From a virus: a stretch of DNA of 34,703 bases. Under the pieces are notes generated by a model. It worked only from the letters and a program-made list of their open reading frames with translations. It made no database searches and was not told the origin of the DNA. Numbering within the stretch: position 1 is the stretch's first letter; every line of letters starts with the position of its first letter. The stretch is from positions 1 through 34,703 of the IMG/VR virus record IMGVR_UViG_3300030451_002755, one strand, 5' to 3'. Made by a program: the position numbers and the translations under genes. This document shows positions 23,095-31,030 of the stretch, in pieces.

Positions 23095-23135
23095 TAGGCT
23101 TCGCCATCGCTCGGCGTTAAGGAGTGGAAACAATT

Positions 23136-24206
23136 ATGTCTAACGAAGTTATCTCGGTTGACGCTGAATCCGAACAAAACTCAGTGGAAAATATATCAGC
23201 GGAGGATTTTGTCATCCAACGCTTAGAGCGCCTTCAAGGAGAGCAGCCTGAGGATACTCAGGAAGTTCAAGAGGAAGAAGTTCTAGAAGAAGCGGTTGAA
23301 TCCGAAGAGGAAGTTATTCAGGAAACTGAGAGCGAACCTTCTGAAGAAGAGACTGAAGATGTTCTTTCACAGTACAACTTAGATGATTTATCTGAGGATG
23401 AGCTTAAAGATCTTGCTGAAAAGCTTGGTAGTAGAGCTGTAGCTCGCTTTGGCGAACTTACGGCTAAACGCAAAGCAGCAGAGGAAGAGCTTGAGAGAGT
23501 AAAACAATCATTACAACAAGATCCTTTGAAACAGGAAGCGGAAGATGTCCAAGACAATCCGTTTGACGATGTTCAGGATATTAAGTCACTACAAGAAAAG
23601 GCTAAAGAGATAAACGATATTATCGAATGGGCCGAAGATGTTTTATTTGAATCAGACGATTACTCCGCTCATGACGAAGTTACTGAGCTAGATGGCAAGA
23701 AAATGACTAAAGCAGAGGTAAGATCTGCTTTAAAAAATGCTCGTAAATCTAGGGATCTTTATCTTCCCGATCAACTCAAGAAAGTTCAGAGGAACGAAAC
23801 TGCTGAGTCTCTCAAAAAGGAGCTTGGTACTAAAGCCCTACAAGAATTTGAATGGTTGAAGGAAGAGGATAATGAAACCAGGAAGGCATTTCTTGGCATT
23901 GCTGCAAACAAAGACTTGCAGAAGGTATATAAACAATACCCAGTGCTAGGAGCAGAGCTTCCTTATATGCTTGCTCACGCAGTAGACAGTATGTACGCTC
24001 GCAAGGCTGTACCCAGCACTCCTGCTAAAGCAACTGGTAAACCCAAGATTAGTCCTCCGAAAACATCCGTTCCTTCTTCTGCCATGCCAGAACAAGGTCA
24101 ACGAAAGTCATCTAAAGTACTACAAGATTTATCTTCACGCTTCAAAAAAAGTGGCAATAAAGATGACTTCATTTCATTACGAACCAAACAATTAGCTAGA
24201 AAATAA
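23136..24206 (+). CDS. Scaffolding protein
   Basis: A 356-aa strongly acidic, Glu/Gln-rich helical protein directly upstream of the capsid gene. The N-terminal third is dense in Glu (EDTQEVQEEEVLEEAVESEE). A coiled coil follows (TAKRKAAEEELERVKQSLQQ), and a basic C-terminus ends LRTKQLARK, which in other phages binds the capsid protein. No protease motif is seen. I chose the ATG 12 nt after AAGGAG; the GTG at 23124 overlaps that ribosome site and is unlikely. Confidence 0.8.
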   Translation: MSNEVISVDAESEQNSVENISAEDFVIQRLERLQGEQPEDTQEVQEEEVLEEAVESEEEVIQETESEPSEEETEDVLSQYNLDDLSEDELKDLAEKLGSRAVARFGELTAKRKAAEEELERVKQSLQQDPLKQEAEDVQDNPFDDVQDIKSLQEKAKEINDIIEWAEDVLFESDDYSAHDEVTELDGKKMTKAEVRSALKNARKSRDLYLPDQLKKVQRNETAESLKKELGTKALQEFEWLKEEDNETRKAFLGIAANKDLQKVYKQYPVLGAELPYMLAHAVDSMYARKAVPSTPAKATGKPKISPPKTSVPSSAMPEQGQRKSSKVLQDLSSRFKKSGNKDDFISLRTKQLARK

Positions 24207-24210
24207 TAAA

Positions 24211-25215
24211 ATGGCATTCTCAAATACATATGATTCGACCCCTCCAGGTCCTGGTTCTGGTGTTTCCAATAGAGAAGACTTGACTGATGTCTTGACTATT
24301 CTTGCTCCTGAAGAAACTCCAGTCCTTTCTTCTGCTTCTAAGCAGAAAGCATCCGCAACGTTCGTTGAGTGGACGGTAGACGCTTTGTCTGCTCCTTCAA
24401 CGACTGGCATCCGCGAAGGTGCTGACGTTAGCACATTCACTGACCAGTTCAGTGGACGCGCTCGCCTTGGCAACTACGTACAGAAGTTCCGTCGCGACTA
24501 TCAGGTTTCTGATCTTCAGGAAGCTGTTGACAGCGTTGGACCTGCTAAGATTGCTCAAGCTGAAGCTAAAGCTATCCGTGAACTAAAGCGTGACATCGAA
24601 GCTACCCTCGTTGGTACTCAAGATCGTGCTGCTGAAAACGGAACTGACACGGCTTATGCTTCTCGTGGTCTTGGTGATTGGATCGACTCTGCTGGTCCTT
24701 CTGACGTTCCTTCTGGATTTCGTACTCCTGCTGACAGCATTCACGCTGCCGATGAAGGTGCTTTCACGGAAACAGTTCTTAACAACATCATCACCTCTAT
24801 CTTCCGTGTTACTGGTACGACTAACAACCTAACGATGGTTGCTGACACGGCTGTTCGTCGCATTATCTCTGACTTCGCTCGCACTGCTGGCGTAAGTGGA
24901 ACTGATGCAGACAGCGTTCGTACCGTTAACTACAACGGTGAGTCCGCTCAGATCAAGTTGAGTGTTGAGTTCTATCAGTCCGATCATGGAATGATTACGA
25001 TTGTCAATGGCAATCCTGATTGTATGCCCGATACGACTAACAAGGACTACGCTTACTTGGTTAATCCTGAGTACTACGGCATTCATGAGCTGATTCCAAT
25101 GGGATCGACTCGCCTCCCGAATCAGGGTGGTGGTGAGCGTGGCTACGTTGATTGCGCTTTGACCCTCGGTGTTTACCACCCAGGCGCTCACGGCAAGATC
25201 GAAGAAGTTGCGTAA
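24211..25215 (+). CDS. Major capsid protein (SU10/DUF5309-like, HK97 fold)
   Basis: A 334-aa protein following the scaffold gene. The start NREDLTDVLTILAPEETPVL is the typical N-terminus of the DUF5309/SU10-like capsid family, with the beta-rich P-domain features in the centre and YYGIHELIPMGSTRL near the end. Codon choice is visibly richer in CGT, GGC, GAC and ATC than in flanking genes, as expected for the most abundant protein. There is no clear Shine-Dalgarno (upstream AATAATAAA). A strong terminator follows. It forms the icosahedral shell. Confidence 0.88.
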   Translation: MAFSNTYDSTPPGPGSGVSNREDLTDVLTILAPEETPVLSSASKQKASATFVEWTVDALSAPSTTGIREGADVSTFTDQFSGRARLGNYVQKFRRDYQVSDLQEAVDSVGPAKIAQAEAKAIRELKRDIEATLVGTQDRAAENGTDTAYASRGLGDWIDSAGPSDVPSGFRTPADSIHAADEGAFTETVLNNIITSIFRVTGTTNNLTMVADTAVRRIISDFARTAGVSGTDADSVRTVNYNGESAQIKLSVEFYQSDHGMITIVNGNPDCMPDTTNKDYAYLVNPEYYGIHELIPMGSTRLPNQGGGERGYVDCALTLGVYHPGAHGKIEEVA

Positions 25216-25240
25216 ACTTTTTGATCATATCCTTGGTTTT

Positions 25241-25277
25241 AGGGGAGGTTGGGCCAATCCTGGCCTCCCCTTTTTTT
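25241..25277 (+). terminator. Rho-independent terminator after the capsid gene
   Basis: The perfect 8-bp stem AGGGGAGG/CCTCCCCT encloses a 15-nt loop that can pair further (TGGGCC/GG..). It is followed by seven T residues. It lies 26 bases after the capsid stop and directly before the next ATG. It probably sets a high capsid level relative to downstream tail genes by partial termination. Confidence 0.85.
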
Positions 25278-25281
25278 AAAT

Positions 25282-25587
25282 ATGGAAATAATTACTAAGC
25301 TACCAAGATATTCGGACGGGGAAATAAATAAGGCTTTCATGAAAGAAATCCATACGGGTTTCAAAATGGAAAAAGCTAAGGAGCAAGATAGAATAAATCA
25401 AGCTGCTAAAGAAGCCAAGACTAATGTCGGCAAGACTCATCCAATTCTAGGTAAGTGCGTAGCCAATATGCCTGCTCGTGATTATTTTAGATTAGTGAAC
25501 AAGTACGGACACGATACTGTAAACAGTAGAGAGTTTTTACGATATTTTAACAAGAAGTTTCCTGAGCTAAGTCCAAATAAAGCTTAA
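25282..25587 (+). CDS. Hypothetical virion-region protein, 101 aa
   Basis: A 101-aa basic helical protein (MEIITKLPRYSDGEINKAFM, ...MEKAKEQDRINQAAKEAKTN), no family recognised. The chosen ATG lies just 4 nt after the terminator U-tract, so no Shine-Dalgarno is possible there; an upstream TTG inside the terminator is not credible. The stop overlaps the adaptor gene start (TAATG). It may be a head-completion or head-tail joining factor by position. Confidence 0.55.
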   Translation: MEIITKLPRYSDGEINKAFMKEIHTGFKMEKAKEQDRINQAAKEAKTNVGKTHPILGKCVANMPARDYFRLVNKYGHDTVNSREFLRYFNKKFPELSPNKA

Positions 25588-26216
25588 TGCAAGTAAAGTA
25601 CAACAGAGACTTATACGATTTAATATCGGCTTTAGCTGGTGTATCTTCATTTACTACCAACGAAAAGACTCAGCTTCTTAACTTTGCTAAACGCAGAATG
25701 TACGAAGCGTATCAGGCTACTCCAATGTGGCCTAGATATTTAGTTGTTGGTGAAGAAAGAACGGTAAGTAGCTCAGTAATTGCGTTCACTCAAACGAGTA
25801 AAGAAGACATTGGTGAGTTTATACGTATACACAGAACTCAACCATTTCTTAGAAACTCTGCTTTAGAGTTTGAGTTTTTTGTACAATCAGATGGCGCTCA
25901 TATTCTTAACTTAACAACTGCTGATGCTGATTCTGCGTTTGTCACGTACAAGAAAGAGCTAACTGATATTCCTAGTACCTGGGATCTTGATGGAGATAAA
26001 AGCACTCAAGAGATTCCTTTAGAATTTTTCTACTACGTTGCTCATACTGTTTATGCTGATTTTCTCAGAATGGATGGACAGCATGACAAGGCTTTAGCCG
26101 AAGAGCAAGTAGCCAACAAGTACCTAGCTAATGAGCTAGAAAAGACTGACCAGATAATGAACAATAACACGGTCAAGAAAAGATTTAACACTTACGTCTC
26201 TCAACAATCACGATAA
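25587..26216 (+). CDS. Head-tail adaptor protein (gp11/tail tubular A-like)
   Basis: A 209-aa protein, the size of T7 gp11 (tail tubular protein A) and related adaptors. It has a helical N-terminus (YDLISALAGVSSFTTNEKTQ, LLNFAKRRMYEAYQATPMWP), a central beta segment and a helical C-terminus (FYYVAHTVYADFLRMDGQHD, KALAEEQVANKYLANELEK). The pattern of 'FAxRRxxEAYxxxxWPRYLVVGEERTV' is seen in connector proteins of short-tailed phages. Order capsid, small gene, adaptor supports it; the adaptor binds the portal ring and carries the tail nozzle. Confidence 0.62.
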   Translation: MQVKYNRDLYDLISALAGVSSFTTNEKTQLLNFAKRRMYEAYQATPMWPRYLVVGEERTVSSSVIAFTQTSKEDIGEFIRIHRTQPFLRNSALEFEFFVQSDGAHILNLTTADADSAFVTYKKELTDIPSTWDLDGDKSTQEIPLEFFYYVAHTVYADFLRMDGQHDKALAEEQVANKYLANELEKTDQIMNNNTVKKRFNTYVSQQSR

Positions 26217-26567
26217 ATGAACTCACGCACCTCTAATCTATATGTAGGGAACATTAACCCTAAAGCATCTCCTCAATTCCAAAGACTTCAAGCAACTACT
26301 AGCACTGCGGTATCTTTTTCTATGAATACTCCTAGTGCTGCCAATGGCCCTGGGAATCTTCACATTGATACTGATTACGTAATCATTGATGTCCAAGACA
26401 ATAACGTAATTGTTAGTTTTGATGGAACAGCCGCAAGTGCTACTCATGGTCATCTTCTTGTAAAGGAACAAGGACTTATTGTACTGAGCAAGAATGCAGC
26501 AGCTAACGCTTCTTTTATAGGTGTCGGCGGAACAGCCGTTATCTTTGCAGAGCAGTTTGTAGACTAG
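26217..26567 (+). CDS. Small virion protein, probable capsid decoration or stabilising protein, 116 aa
   Basis: A 116-aa beta-rich, Ser/Ala/Asn-rich protein without charged clusters (TDYVIIDVQDNNVIVSFDGT). Such compact beta proteins next to head-tail genes are often head decoration or tail-hub factors, but no family is recognised. The ATG begins 4 nt after the adaptor stop. Confidence 0.5.
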   Translation: MNSRTSNLYVGNINPKASPQFQRLQATTSTAVSFSMNTPSAANGPGNLHIDTDYVIIDVQDNNVIVSFDGTAASATHGHLLVKEQGLIVLSKNAAANASFIGVGGTAVIFAEQFVD

Positions 26568-26572
26568 TCCCG

Positions 26573-26746
26573 ATGAGAAACGTAGGACTTAAAAACATTT
26601 TTGAGTTCTTACGTCTAGGTCGCGTAGGAGCTAGAATTGGTGGAGTAGTAGAAGTTGTCTACGAAAATTTTCGTGTAGATGATGGTGCTAGTGGCACTGA
26701 GCTATTTAGAGACTTCGACGGAGAAACATTTAGAGTAAAACAATAA
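26573..26746 (+). CDS. Small hypothetical protein between virion genes, 57 aa
   Basis: A 57-codon frame filling the gap before the fibre. It begins MRNVGLKNIFEFLRLGRVGA, has a central hydrophobic stretch (GGVVEVVYENF) and ends with an acidic/basic tail (FRDFDGETFRVKQ). Its stop overlaps the fibre start as TAATG, a typical coupling in this genome. Function unknown; a small virion or chaperone protein is possible. Confidence 0.55.
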   Translation: MRNVGLKNIFEFLRLGRVGARIGGVVEVVYENFRVDDGASGTELFRDFDGETFRVKQ

Positions 26747-28188
26747 TGGCATACGACAGCATACATACAGGGCAAACAATAGATAATGCGGTAACTAAAG
26801 CCACTGATATGCCAGGCTTTAAGACTGAGGTAGCAAATTATGCAAGCCTTCCTGCTAGCCCGTCTGCTGGCGATGTCTATTTAGTTATTGCCGCAACCAC
26901 TGGTTATCCTGCTGGTTTTTATCGTTACAGTGGATCTGCTTGGGTATTCATGGGCAGAGAGGCTGCTCCCGTTGATAGCGTAAACACGCAGACTGGAGCA
27001 GTGGTACTAGATGCGGATGACATAGACGACACTTCGACGACGCACAGGTTTACTAACGCTTCAGACATATCTAGATTGTCTGCTGTAGAAGCTGGTGCGC
27101 AGGTAAACACAGTTGATAGTGTAAACACCCAAACTGGCGCTGTGGTTCTTGATGCCGACGATATTAGCGACGCAACCACTACTAATAAATTTACGAATGC
27201 TGCTGACATTAGCAGACTATCAGCGGTTGAAGCTGGGGCTGACGTAACCGATACCGACAACGTAACCAATGCTGGAGCTTTAATGGACTCCGAGGTTACC
27301 AATTTGGCTCAGGTAAAGGCTTTTGATTCATCTGATTACGCAACGGCTGCTCAAGGGTCTACGGCTGATTCGGCATTGCAGAGTGTTGCAGGTGACAGCA
27401 ATCCCACGTTGGGAGCAAATCTTGATTTAGCCACATACGACATAGTAACTGAGTCAAGCGACAGACCCATAGAGTTAGCACCACATGGAACTGGCGGAGT
27501 TGTTTTAAAAGGAAACGAAGAAGCAGGGGCAGATAATACAGGAAAGATAACACTTAATTGTGAGCAAAACAGTCACGGGGTTACAATTAAGGCACCTACT
27601 CATAGTGATCTTTCAGGAGGATCTTATACCCTGACTTTGCCAGTGGATGATGGCAGTGCGTCACAAGCGCTTACCACTGATGGCAGCGGAAATCTAAGCT
27701 GGTCAACGCCTGCGGGATCTTACGGCAACAGCGACGTAGATACGCATCTAAACACCTCATCGGCATCGACTGACCAAGTTTTGAGTTGGAACGGCTCTGA
27801 TTATGCGTGGACAGACCAAATTGGAAGAGACGGTCAGCTTGGTATCACCATCGACGGTGCTGGCTCTGCAATTACTACGGGTTCAAAGGGATTTTTGCGT
27901 GCGCCTTTCGATTGTACAATAACAGCGGCACAGCTACTTGCTGACCAAAGCGGATCAATCGTTATAGACGTTACAAAGGACACCTACGCAAATTTTCCTC
28001 CGACAACTTTAACCGACTCAATTTGCGCATCGGCTCTTCCCACATTGTCAAGTTCTCAAAAAAGCGAGGACACTACGCTGACAGGATGGACTACTTCTGT
28101 TTCAAAGGGTGACGTTCTGGGATTTGTCGTTAACTCGGCCACAACCGTAACTCGTGTTTCACTGAACCTAGTAGTAACAAAGACTTAA
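26746..28188 (+). CDS. Tail fibre protein with duplicated 47-residue unit
   Basis: A 480-aa fibre, beta-rich and Ser/Thr/Ala/Asp-rich. The N-terminal domain carries ASLPASPSAGDVYLVIA and RYSGSAWVFMG, a cap seen in many fibres and adhesins. Two tandem copies of a 47-aa unit start at residues 77 and 124 (DSVNTQTGAVVLDADDI, FTNA, DISRLSAVEAGA). The shaft follows, and a C-terminal beta domain begins at about 360 with GITIDGAGSAITTGSKGFLR and contains DCTITAAQLLADQSGSIV, typical of fibre-tip proteins. It probably binds a host receptor; the target is unknown. Confidence 0.8.
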   Translation: MAYDSIHTGQTIDNAVTKATDMPGFKTEVANYASLPASPSAGDVYLVIAATTGYPAGFYRYSGSAWVFMGREAAPVDSVNTQTGAVVLDADDIDDTSTTHRFTNASDISRLSAVEAGAQVNTVDSVNTQTGAVVLDADDISDATTTNKFTNAADISRLSAVEAGADVTDTDNVTNAGALMDSEVTNLAQVKAFDSSDYATAAQGSTADSALQSVAGDSNPTLGANLDLATYDIVTESSDRPIELAPHGTGGVVLKGNEEAGADNTGKITLNCEQNSHGVTIKAPTHSDLSGGSYTLTLPVDDGSASQALTTDGSGNLSWSTPAGSYGNSDVDTHLNTSSASTDQVLSWNGSDYAWTDQIGRDGQLGITIDGAGSAITTGSKGFLRAPFDCTITAAQLLADQSGSIVIDVTKDTYANFPPTTLTDSICASALPTLSSSQKSEDTTLTGWTTSVSKGDVLGFVVNSATTVTRVSLNLVVTKT

Positions 28189-28189
28189 T

Positions 28190-29275
28190 ATGGCGACTTA
28201 CTATGTAGATCCTTCTAGTGGCGACAATTCAAATGCTGGAACCTCAACGGGAGCGGCATGGGCGTCGTTTGAATATGCGGTCGGCGGATCGAGCGGCGTA
28301 GCGGCTGGCGATTTCATCTATCTGATGAACACCGCAACCGAAACGCCAAGCGGGTCGATAACATTGTCCGTCGCTGGCACCGCCACAAATAACATTTTTG
28401 TCATAGGAGCTGATTCAAATGGAGATAAACTATCGCGAGGATCGTACTACACAATCTCTGGTTCGTCTTTACCAGCCACAACCAATTTGATTCAAGGTAG
28501 TGCAACTTATCCAAATTATAGTTTTTACAACATTCGATTTACCGCTGGTACAAATCGAAACTTAGATAATATGGATGAATGCAAATTCATCAGTTGTCGA
28601 ATCGATAATGCAACCGACGATGGAACTGCGGTTGATGATCAAACTGATAATAGATATATCGATTGTGAAATCGATAACAATGGTGGGAAAGGCTTCAGCG
28701 TAGATCTTTCTAATAAAGCTGACAGGCACGAGTTTTTATACTGCAAAATTCACGACAATGGGGAAACTGGGATAAATCTCAATTCGCCTGATAATGTTAC
28801 AGTAGCGCATTGTCAAATTTATGACAACGGCTGGATGGGTATCTCTATGGATAGCTATGGAACAAATAACTCGATATTGAACTGTACAATCGACGGAAAT
28901 GCTGAAGATGGATTGTATTTGAAACGAGCTGCAAGCCTAGATCATGTGGATATTTGTAACAATTCCATTACCAACAATAGTCAATGGGGCATCGAATTTA
29001 TTAGCACCGATCCAGACGATAAGTTCACTTTAGAATTTAATCACTTCTACAATAATACTTCAGGCAACGTAGACGGTGGAGTTTCCTACAATCCGAACAT
29101 TACAACGGGCGATCCGCTATACACGTCAACCACTGATGGATCAGAGGACTACACGCCACAGTCCAGCTCTCCTTTGATAGATGCAGGTGCTGGAGACGTT
29201 ACGATTGGAGCGTTGAACGCTTCTGTTTCGGGAGGCGGTAGCGGCGGTGAAACCTCACACGTCTTTGCAGTTTAA
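28190..29275 (+). CDS. Tailspike / depolymerase-like right-handed beta-helix protein
   Basis: A 361-aa protein starting YYVDPSSGDNSNAGTSTGAAW, the usual lead-in of pectate-lyase-fold proteins, followed by stacked short coils: CKFISCRIDN, RYIDCEIDNNG, EFLYCKIHDNGETGI, VTVAHCQIYDNGWMGI, SILNCTIDGNAEDGL and DICNNSITNNSQWGI. This is a right-handed parallel beta-helix with Asn/Asp ladders and buried Cys. Such proteins cleave or bind polysaccharide capsules. A C-terminal Gly/Ser-rich tail follows. No catalytic residue can be assigned. Codon use is GC-richer than in flanking phage genes. Confidence 0.75.
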   Translation: MATYYVDPSSGDNSNAGTSTGAAWASFEYAVGGSSGVAAGDFIYLMNTATETPSGSITLSVAGTATNNIFVIGADSNGDKLSRGSYYTISGSSLPATTNLIQGSATYPNYSFYNIRFTAGTNRNLDNMDECKFISCRIDNATDDGTAVDDQTDNRYIDCEIDNNGGKGFSVDLSNKADRHEFLYCKIHDNGETGINLNSPDNVTVAHCQIYDNGWMGISMDSYGTNNSILNCTIDGNAEDGLYLKRAASLDHVDICNNSITNNSQWGIEFISTDPDDKFTLEFNHFYNNTSGNVDGGVSYNPNITTGDPLYTSTTDGSEDYTPQSSSPLIDAGAGDVTIGALNASVSGGGSGGETSHVFAV

Positions 29276-29277
29276 CC

Positions 29278-29718
29278 ATGAAAATCTTACTTCTAGCTTC
29301 CATTTTTCTAGGTAGTTTTTTAAACGCTGCTGACCTACGGCTAGAGTGGCAAGACAACTCAGACAATGAGGACGGGTTTGAGATTTGGCGGCGCGTAAAC
29401 GAGGGCGAGTGGTTGCTAATCGGAGCTACCAACACGGATGTTGCCACGTTTATTGATGGTGTTATACCAATTGGATCAGTGCTGTCGTATCGTGTCAGGG
29501 CGTGGAACCAATTTGGCGAGAGCGGCTATACAAATATAGTTTCTGTCGGTACGTATCCTCCAGCAGCACCGTCAAATGCCAGTGGTGTCGTAATACCATC
29601 AAATAGCGTATCTCTTGAATATCACGAGACGGAGGTCGGGCCAGAAGCACCACGTCGCAGCGTGTCCGTCAAAACCTATAGAGACAAGAACGGTCGTCTA
29701 GTTTTATCGAAATCATGA
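29278..29718 (+). CDS. Secreted fibronectin type III domain protein, 146 aa
   Basis: It begins with a plausible Sec signal peptide (MKILLLASIFLGSFLNA, cleavage likely before ADLRLEW). An FN3-like fold follows: DLRLEWQDNSDNEDGFEIWR, then YRVRAWNQFGESGYTNIVSV, the W...R-x-W-N-x-x-G-x-S-x-Y-T-N pattern typical of FN3 modules. The last 50 residues are Pro/Val-rich then basic. A phage protein sent across the inner membrane is unusual for a virion structural gene. It may act outside the cytoplasm on the host surface or in the periplasm. The style is common in Verrucomicrobiota and relatives, so horizontal gain from a host is possible. Confidence 0.7.
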   Translation: MKILLLASIFLGSFLNAADLRLEWQDNSDNEDGFEIWRRVNEGEWLLIGATNTDVATFIDGVIPIGSVLSYRVRAWNQFGESGYTNIVSVGTYPPAAPSNASGVVIPSNSVSLEYHETEVGPEAPRRSVSVKTYRDKNGRLVLSKS

Positions 29719-29960
29719 GAGGCGTAGCTAGAATAGGTGGCTCGAACGGGGATCGGTTTCTTAGTCTGAACGACTACAAGAGGGTGATAGGTGCTATATG
29801 CGAGAAGAACGACTGGGAATTTGAGCCATTCAGGGATTATGTATTTTTTGATGAACAATGTTTTAACATCAAAGATAAGCACGAGCTTAAGAGGCAGTTA
29901 GAATGCAGGAAGCTTTCGATTAGCAAGATAAACGAGTACGCCTTAGAATACGAACAGTGA
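29715..29960 (+). CDS. Hypothetical protein, 81 aa
   Basis: An 81-aa protein (MRGVARIGGSNGDRFLSLND...), with a Phe/Tyr/Glu-rich middle (WEFEPFRDYVFFDEQCFN) and a helical, basic C-terminus. No family recognised. ATGA overlap with the FN3 gene and GTGA overlap with the following membrane gene show it is translated within one operon. Confidence 0.58.
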   Translation: MRGVARIGGSNGDRFLSLNDYKRVIGAICEKNDWEFEPFRDYVFFDEQCFNIKDKHELKRQLECRKLSISKINEYALEYEQ

Positions 29961-30121
29961 GGGAAGTGATAGAAAGATCAGCTATAGGCATTCTGGGGTC
30001 AGGCACTGGCTTGGCCTTAGCAGAAACAAATCAAGTATTATCGGTGATAGCATCTGTGTTCACTATAATGTTTATGGGTTTTTCTATTGTAAAAATTATA
30101 AAGGATATAAAGAAAAAATGA
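29957..30121 (+). CDS. One-span membrane protein, holin/antiholin-like, 54 aa
   Basis: A 54-codon gene in the gap before the 3TM protein. GTG start (MREVIERSAIGILGSG...), a hydrophobic segment (QVLSVIASVFTIMFMGFSIV) and a C-terminal cluster of Lys (KIIKDIKKK). Both ends overlap neighbours (GTGA and ATGA). One membrane span with a basic tail next to a 3TM holin-like protein suggests a lysis regulator such as an antiholin or a second small holin. That role is inferred from position only. Confidence 0.55.
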   Translation: MREVIERSAIGILGSGTGLALAETNQVLSVIASVFTIMFMGFSIVKIIKDIKKK

Positions 30122-30528
30122 GTGGCGAGTTAGTGGCAATGCTTGGAGGGGGTGTCACGGGATTTGTAATGAAACTAATCTCGGCCCAGATGAACATCCA
30201 AGCAAATGCCATTCAGTCCATGATTAAGAAGCAGGGAGTAGCAGATGATTCAGCAGATAGAGCAGCACAAAGATCTGGAGAAAGTGGAGCGTGGGTACGC
30301 AAGCTCATTGCTATGTGCATATTGTTTTCAGTGGTATTTGCTCCGTTCATCATGGCCTTCTTCGACATACCAGTAACCATTGAAGCACAGAAGCTAGGTA
30401 TATTTAAATTTTTAGGAATAGGAGCAGATAAATGGAAAAACTTAGAAGGGTTTGTATTATTGCCAGAAGTGCGGCAAGGGATGCTAGCACTACTAGGTTT
30501 TTACTTCGGAAGTTCACAAGTTAAATAA
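30118..30528 (+). CDS. 3TM holin-like protein
   Basis: A 136-aa protein with three candidate membrane segments: residues 5-20 (LVAMLGGGVTGFVMKL), a strong one at about 61-80 (KLIAMCILFSVVFAPFIMAF) and a short C-terminal one (MLALLGFYFGSSQVK). This pattern resembles the 3TM holin family (GTA-type), small proteins that permeabilise the inner membrane to time lysis. It lies between a one-span protein and a TM/coiled-coil protein. The cognate lytic enzyme is most likely the lysozyme encoded further upstream. Confidence 0.6.
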   Translation: MSGELVAMLGGGVTGFVMKLISAQMNIQANAIQSMIKKQGVADDSADRAAQRSGESGAWVRKLIAMCILFSVVFAPFIMAFFDIPVTIEAQKLGIFKFLGIGADKWKNLEGFVLLPEVRQGMLALLGFYFGSSQVK

Positions 30529-30878
30529 TGGAAGTAAGCGACAAAACGGCAGTAACTATTCCTCTCCGCAATTTGGTTGCGTTGATTGGTTTTACGGTGG
30601 TTAGCGTAACTGGGTATGTAAACATGACAAGCCGCATAGCCAGTTTAGAGAACGCTCAAAATATCAGGGACGTTGAGATAGGGATGAACACTGAGTTCCG
30701 TATCAAATGGCCTAGAGGGGAACTAGGAGCGTTGCCTGATGATGCTGAACAAAATCTCAGACTGCAATATTTAGAAAAAAACATGGAGGAAATTGGCTCT
30801 ACTGTAGAAAAATTGAAAAGCTATGGTAGTGTTAATTTTGAACTAAGAGACAAGAACTACCTAGACGTGAAGGAGTAA
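30528..30878 (+). CDS. Membrane-anchored coiled-coil protein, spanin-like position, 116 aa
   Basis: A 116-aa protein with one N-terminal membrane segment (NLVALIGFTVVSVTGYV, about residues 16-32), then coiled-coil-prone helices (MTSRIASLENAQNIRDVEIG, LQYLEKNMEEIGSTVEKLKS). It follows the 3TM holin-like gene with TAATG coupling. TM plus coiled coil is what i-spanins look like, but no partner lipoprotein (o-spanin) is visible here, so the function remains open. Confidence 0.55.
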   Translation: MEVSDKTAVTIPLRNLVALIGFTVVSVTGYVNMTSRIASLENAQNIRDVEIGMNTEFRIKWPRGELGALPDDAEQNLRLQYLEKNMEEIGSTVEKLKSYGSVNFELRDKNYLDVKE

Positions 30879-30879
30879 T

Positions 30880-30942
30880 ATGCACTACGGAAAACGCAAG
30901 AAATGTCCAATGGGCAAAACTAAGGGAAAGGGAAAACGATAA
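30880..30942 (+). CDS. 20-aa basic mini-protein
   Basis: A 20-codon frame (MHYGKRKKCPMGKTKGKGKR) with a strong AAGGAG ribosome site 5 nt before ATG, and its stop overlaps the next start (TAATG). Ten of 20 residues are Lys, Arg or His. First of the run of seven basic mini-genes. No fold is expected; nucleic-acid binding or charge neutralisation of packaged DNA is a guess. Confidence 0.5.
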   Translation: MHYGKRKKCPMGKTKGKGKR

Positions 30943-31010
30943 TGCCAGGATACGGAAAGACATACGGGAAACCAATGAAAAAAGCTAAAACCCGTAGAAA
31001 AAAGAAATAA
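30942..31010 (+). CDS. 22-aa basic mini-protein
   Basis: A 22-codon frame beginning MPGYGKTYGKPMKKAKTR and ending in five basic residues. It overlaps the previous stop as TAATG. About half the residues are Lys or Arg, with Gly-Tyr-Gly repeats at the start. Second of the basic series; function unknown. Confidence 0.48.
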   Translation: MPGYGKTYGKPMKKAKTRRKKK

Positions 31011-31030
31011 ATAAAGAAGGAGTTGTTACT

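Noticed and set aside
24829-25191. 120-aa antisense frame in the capsid gene
   Set aside because: Shadow of the capsid gene, whose strong codon bias removes stops on the opposite strand.
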